The position numbers were made by a program, and so were the translations under genes. A stretch of 64,000 bases of DNA from Alistipes sp. (GTDB lineage: Bacteria > Bacteroidota > Bacteroidia > Bacteroidales > Rikenellaceae), in NCBI GenBank assembly GCA_017532885.1, contig JAFXIS010000075.1, forward strand, positions 67,448 to 131,447. Reading direction: 5' to 3'. The notes under the pieces were generated by a model, which was not told where the DNA came from, did no database searches, and saw nothing but the letters and a program-made list of their open reading frames with translations. Shown here piece by piece: positions 63,924 through 64,000 of the stretch. The stretch's first letter is position 1. The number at the start of each line of letters is the position of its first letter.

Positions 63924-64000
63924 AATTAGAAGCAGATGAGAGAGTATTTTTTTGATTTTTAGCAAAATGTAGATATTTTCTTGCCATCTCTCGCTTACTC
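63924..64000. other. Short region upstream of namZ at the window end
   Basis: A/T-rich. A minus-strand TACATTTTG (63967-63975) resembles a -7 box with one extra base. No other feature seen. Confidence 0.4.

Overview
This window looks like chromosomal DNA of a gut-type member of the Bacteroidales, most likely Alistipes or a close relative in the Rikenellaceae. Several things point there. Intergenic regions repeatedly carry the Bacteroidota promoter TTTG-N19/20-TAnnTTTG, and strong Shine-Dalgarno sites are not obvious. The gene set includes lineage-typical forms: a MurF-Alr fusion, GSCFA, DUF4886, an S46 dipeptidyl-peptidase, a NagB-like/PIG-L fusion, a Bacteroidota-type LptD and a GtaA-type glutaminase. 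A cysteate synthase also suggests sulfonolipid synthesis, as in Alistipes and Odoribacter. The genus is an inference. I saw no phage, integrase, transposase, CRISPR array or rRNA.

Layout. 1-6.7 kb: the end of a GH92 alpha-mannosidase, an SGNH hydrolase, cysteate synthase with manA, queG, and a long-chain acyl-CoA synthetase. 6.7-13 kb: a GtaA-like glutaminase lipoprotein, divergent from a DPP11-type peptidase paired with an AspT/YidE-type transporter. 13.1-13.3 kb: tRNA-Leu(GAG). 13.3-27.8 kb: a run of twelve closely spaced minus-strand genes (amidase, MCE protein, mutS2, murF-alr, RsmI-like methylase, grpE, dnaJ, a small membrane protein, mutL, rhomboid, an EEP-family protein, YhcH). 28-38 kb, plus strand: LptD-like protein, DUF4886, Uup-like ABC-F, GSCFA, a degenerate PafA-like phosphatase, sufE, sufT and a short DUF2851 protein. 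38.2-45 kb: secA, dCMP deaminase, YccF, a DsbA-like protein, a nucleoside-phosphorylase-like protein and a ZIP transporter. 45.3-49.5 kb, minus strand: M23 peptidase, a PNPOx-like protein, ispD, a PH-like membrane protein and a PagL-like deacylase. 49.6-51.2 kb: lpxK and ssb. 51.4-52.7 kb: an NCS2 permease next to a small direct repeat. 52.9-56.4 kb: NagB-like/PIG-L fusion, nagB and deoD. 56.8-64 kb: CBM20-GH77 4-alpha-glucanotransferase, a 55-residue ferredoxin, serS, tRNA-Gln(CUG), a nucleoside MFS permease and the muramidase namZ.

Much of the window serves the envelope: lipid A (lpxK, LptD-like, PagL-like), peptidoglycan (murF-alr, amidase, M23, namZ), secretion (secA) and perhaps sulfonolipid. 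Amino sugar and nucleoside salvage recur (nagB pair, namZ, deoD, nucleoside permease, NCS2 permease, dCMP deaminase). Amino acids and peptides are handled by the DPP11/AspT-like pair and the glutaminase.

I found no wholly new defence or mobile system. The most unusual items are: a NagB-like domain lacking two catalytic residues beside an intact NagB; a PafA-like protein that kept its nucleophile but lost two metal ligands; a perfect 23-bp inverted repeat that runs into the 3' end of tRNA-Gln; a 28-bp direct repeat supplying the C-terminus of a permease; and the DPP11/AspT-like pair.
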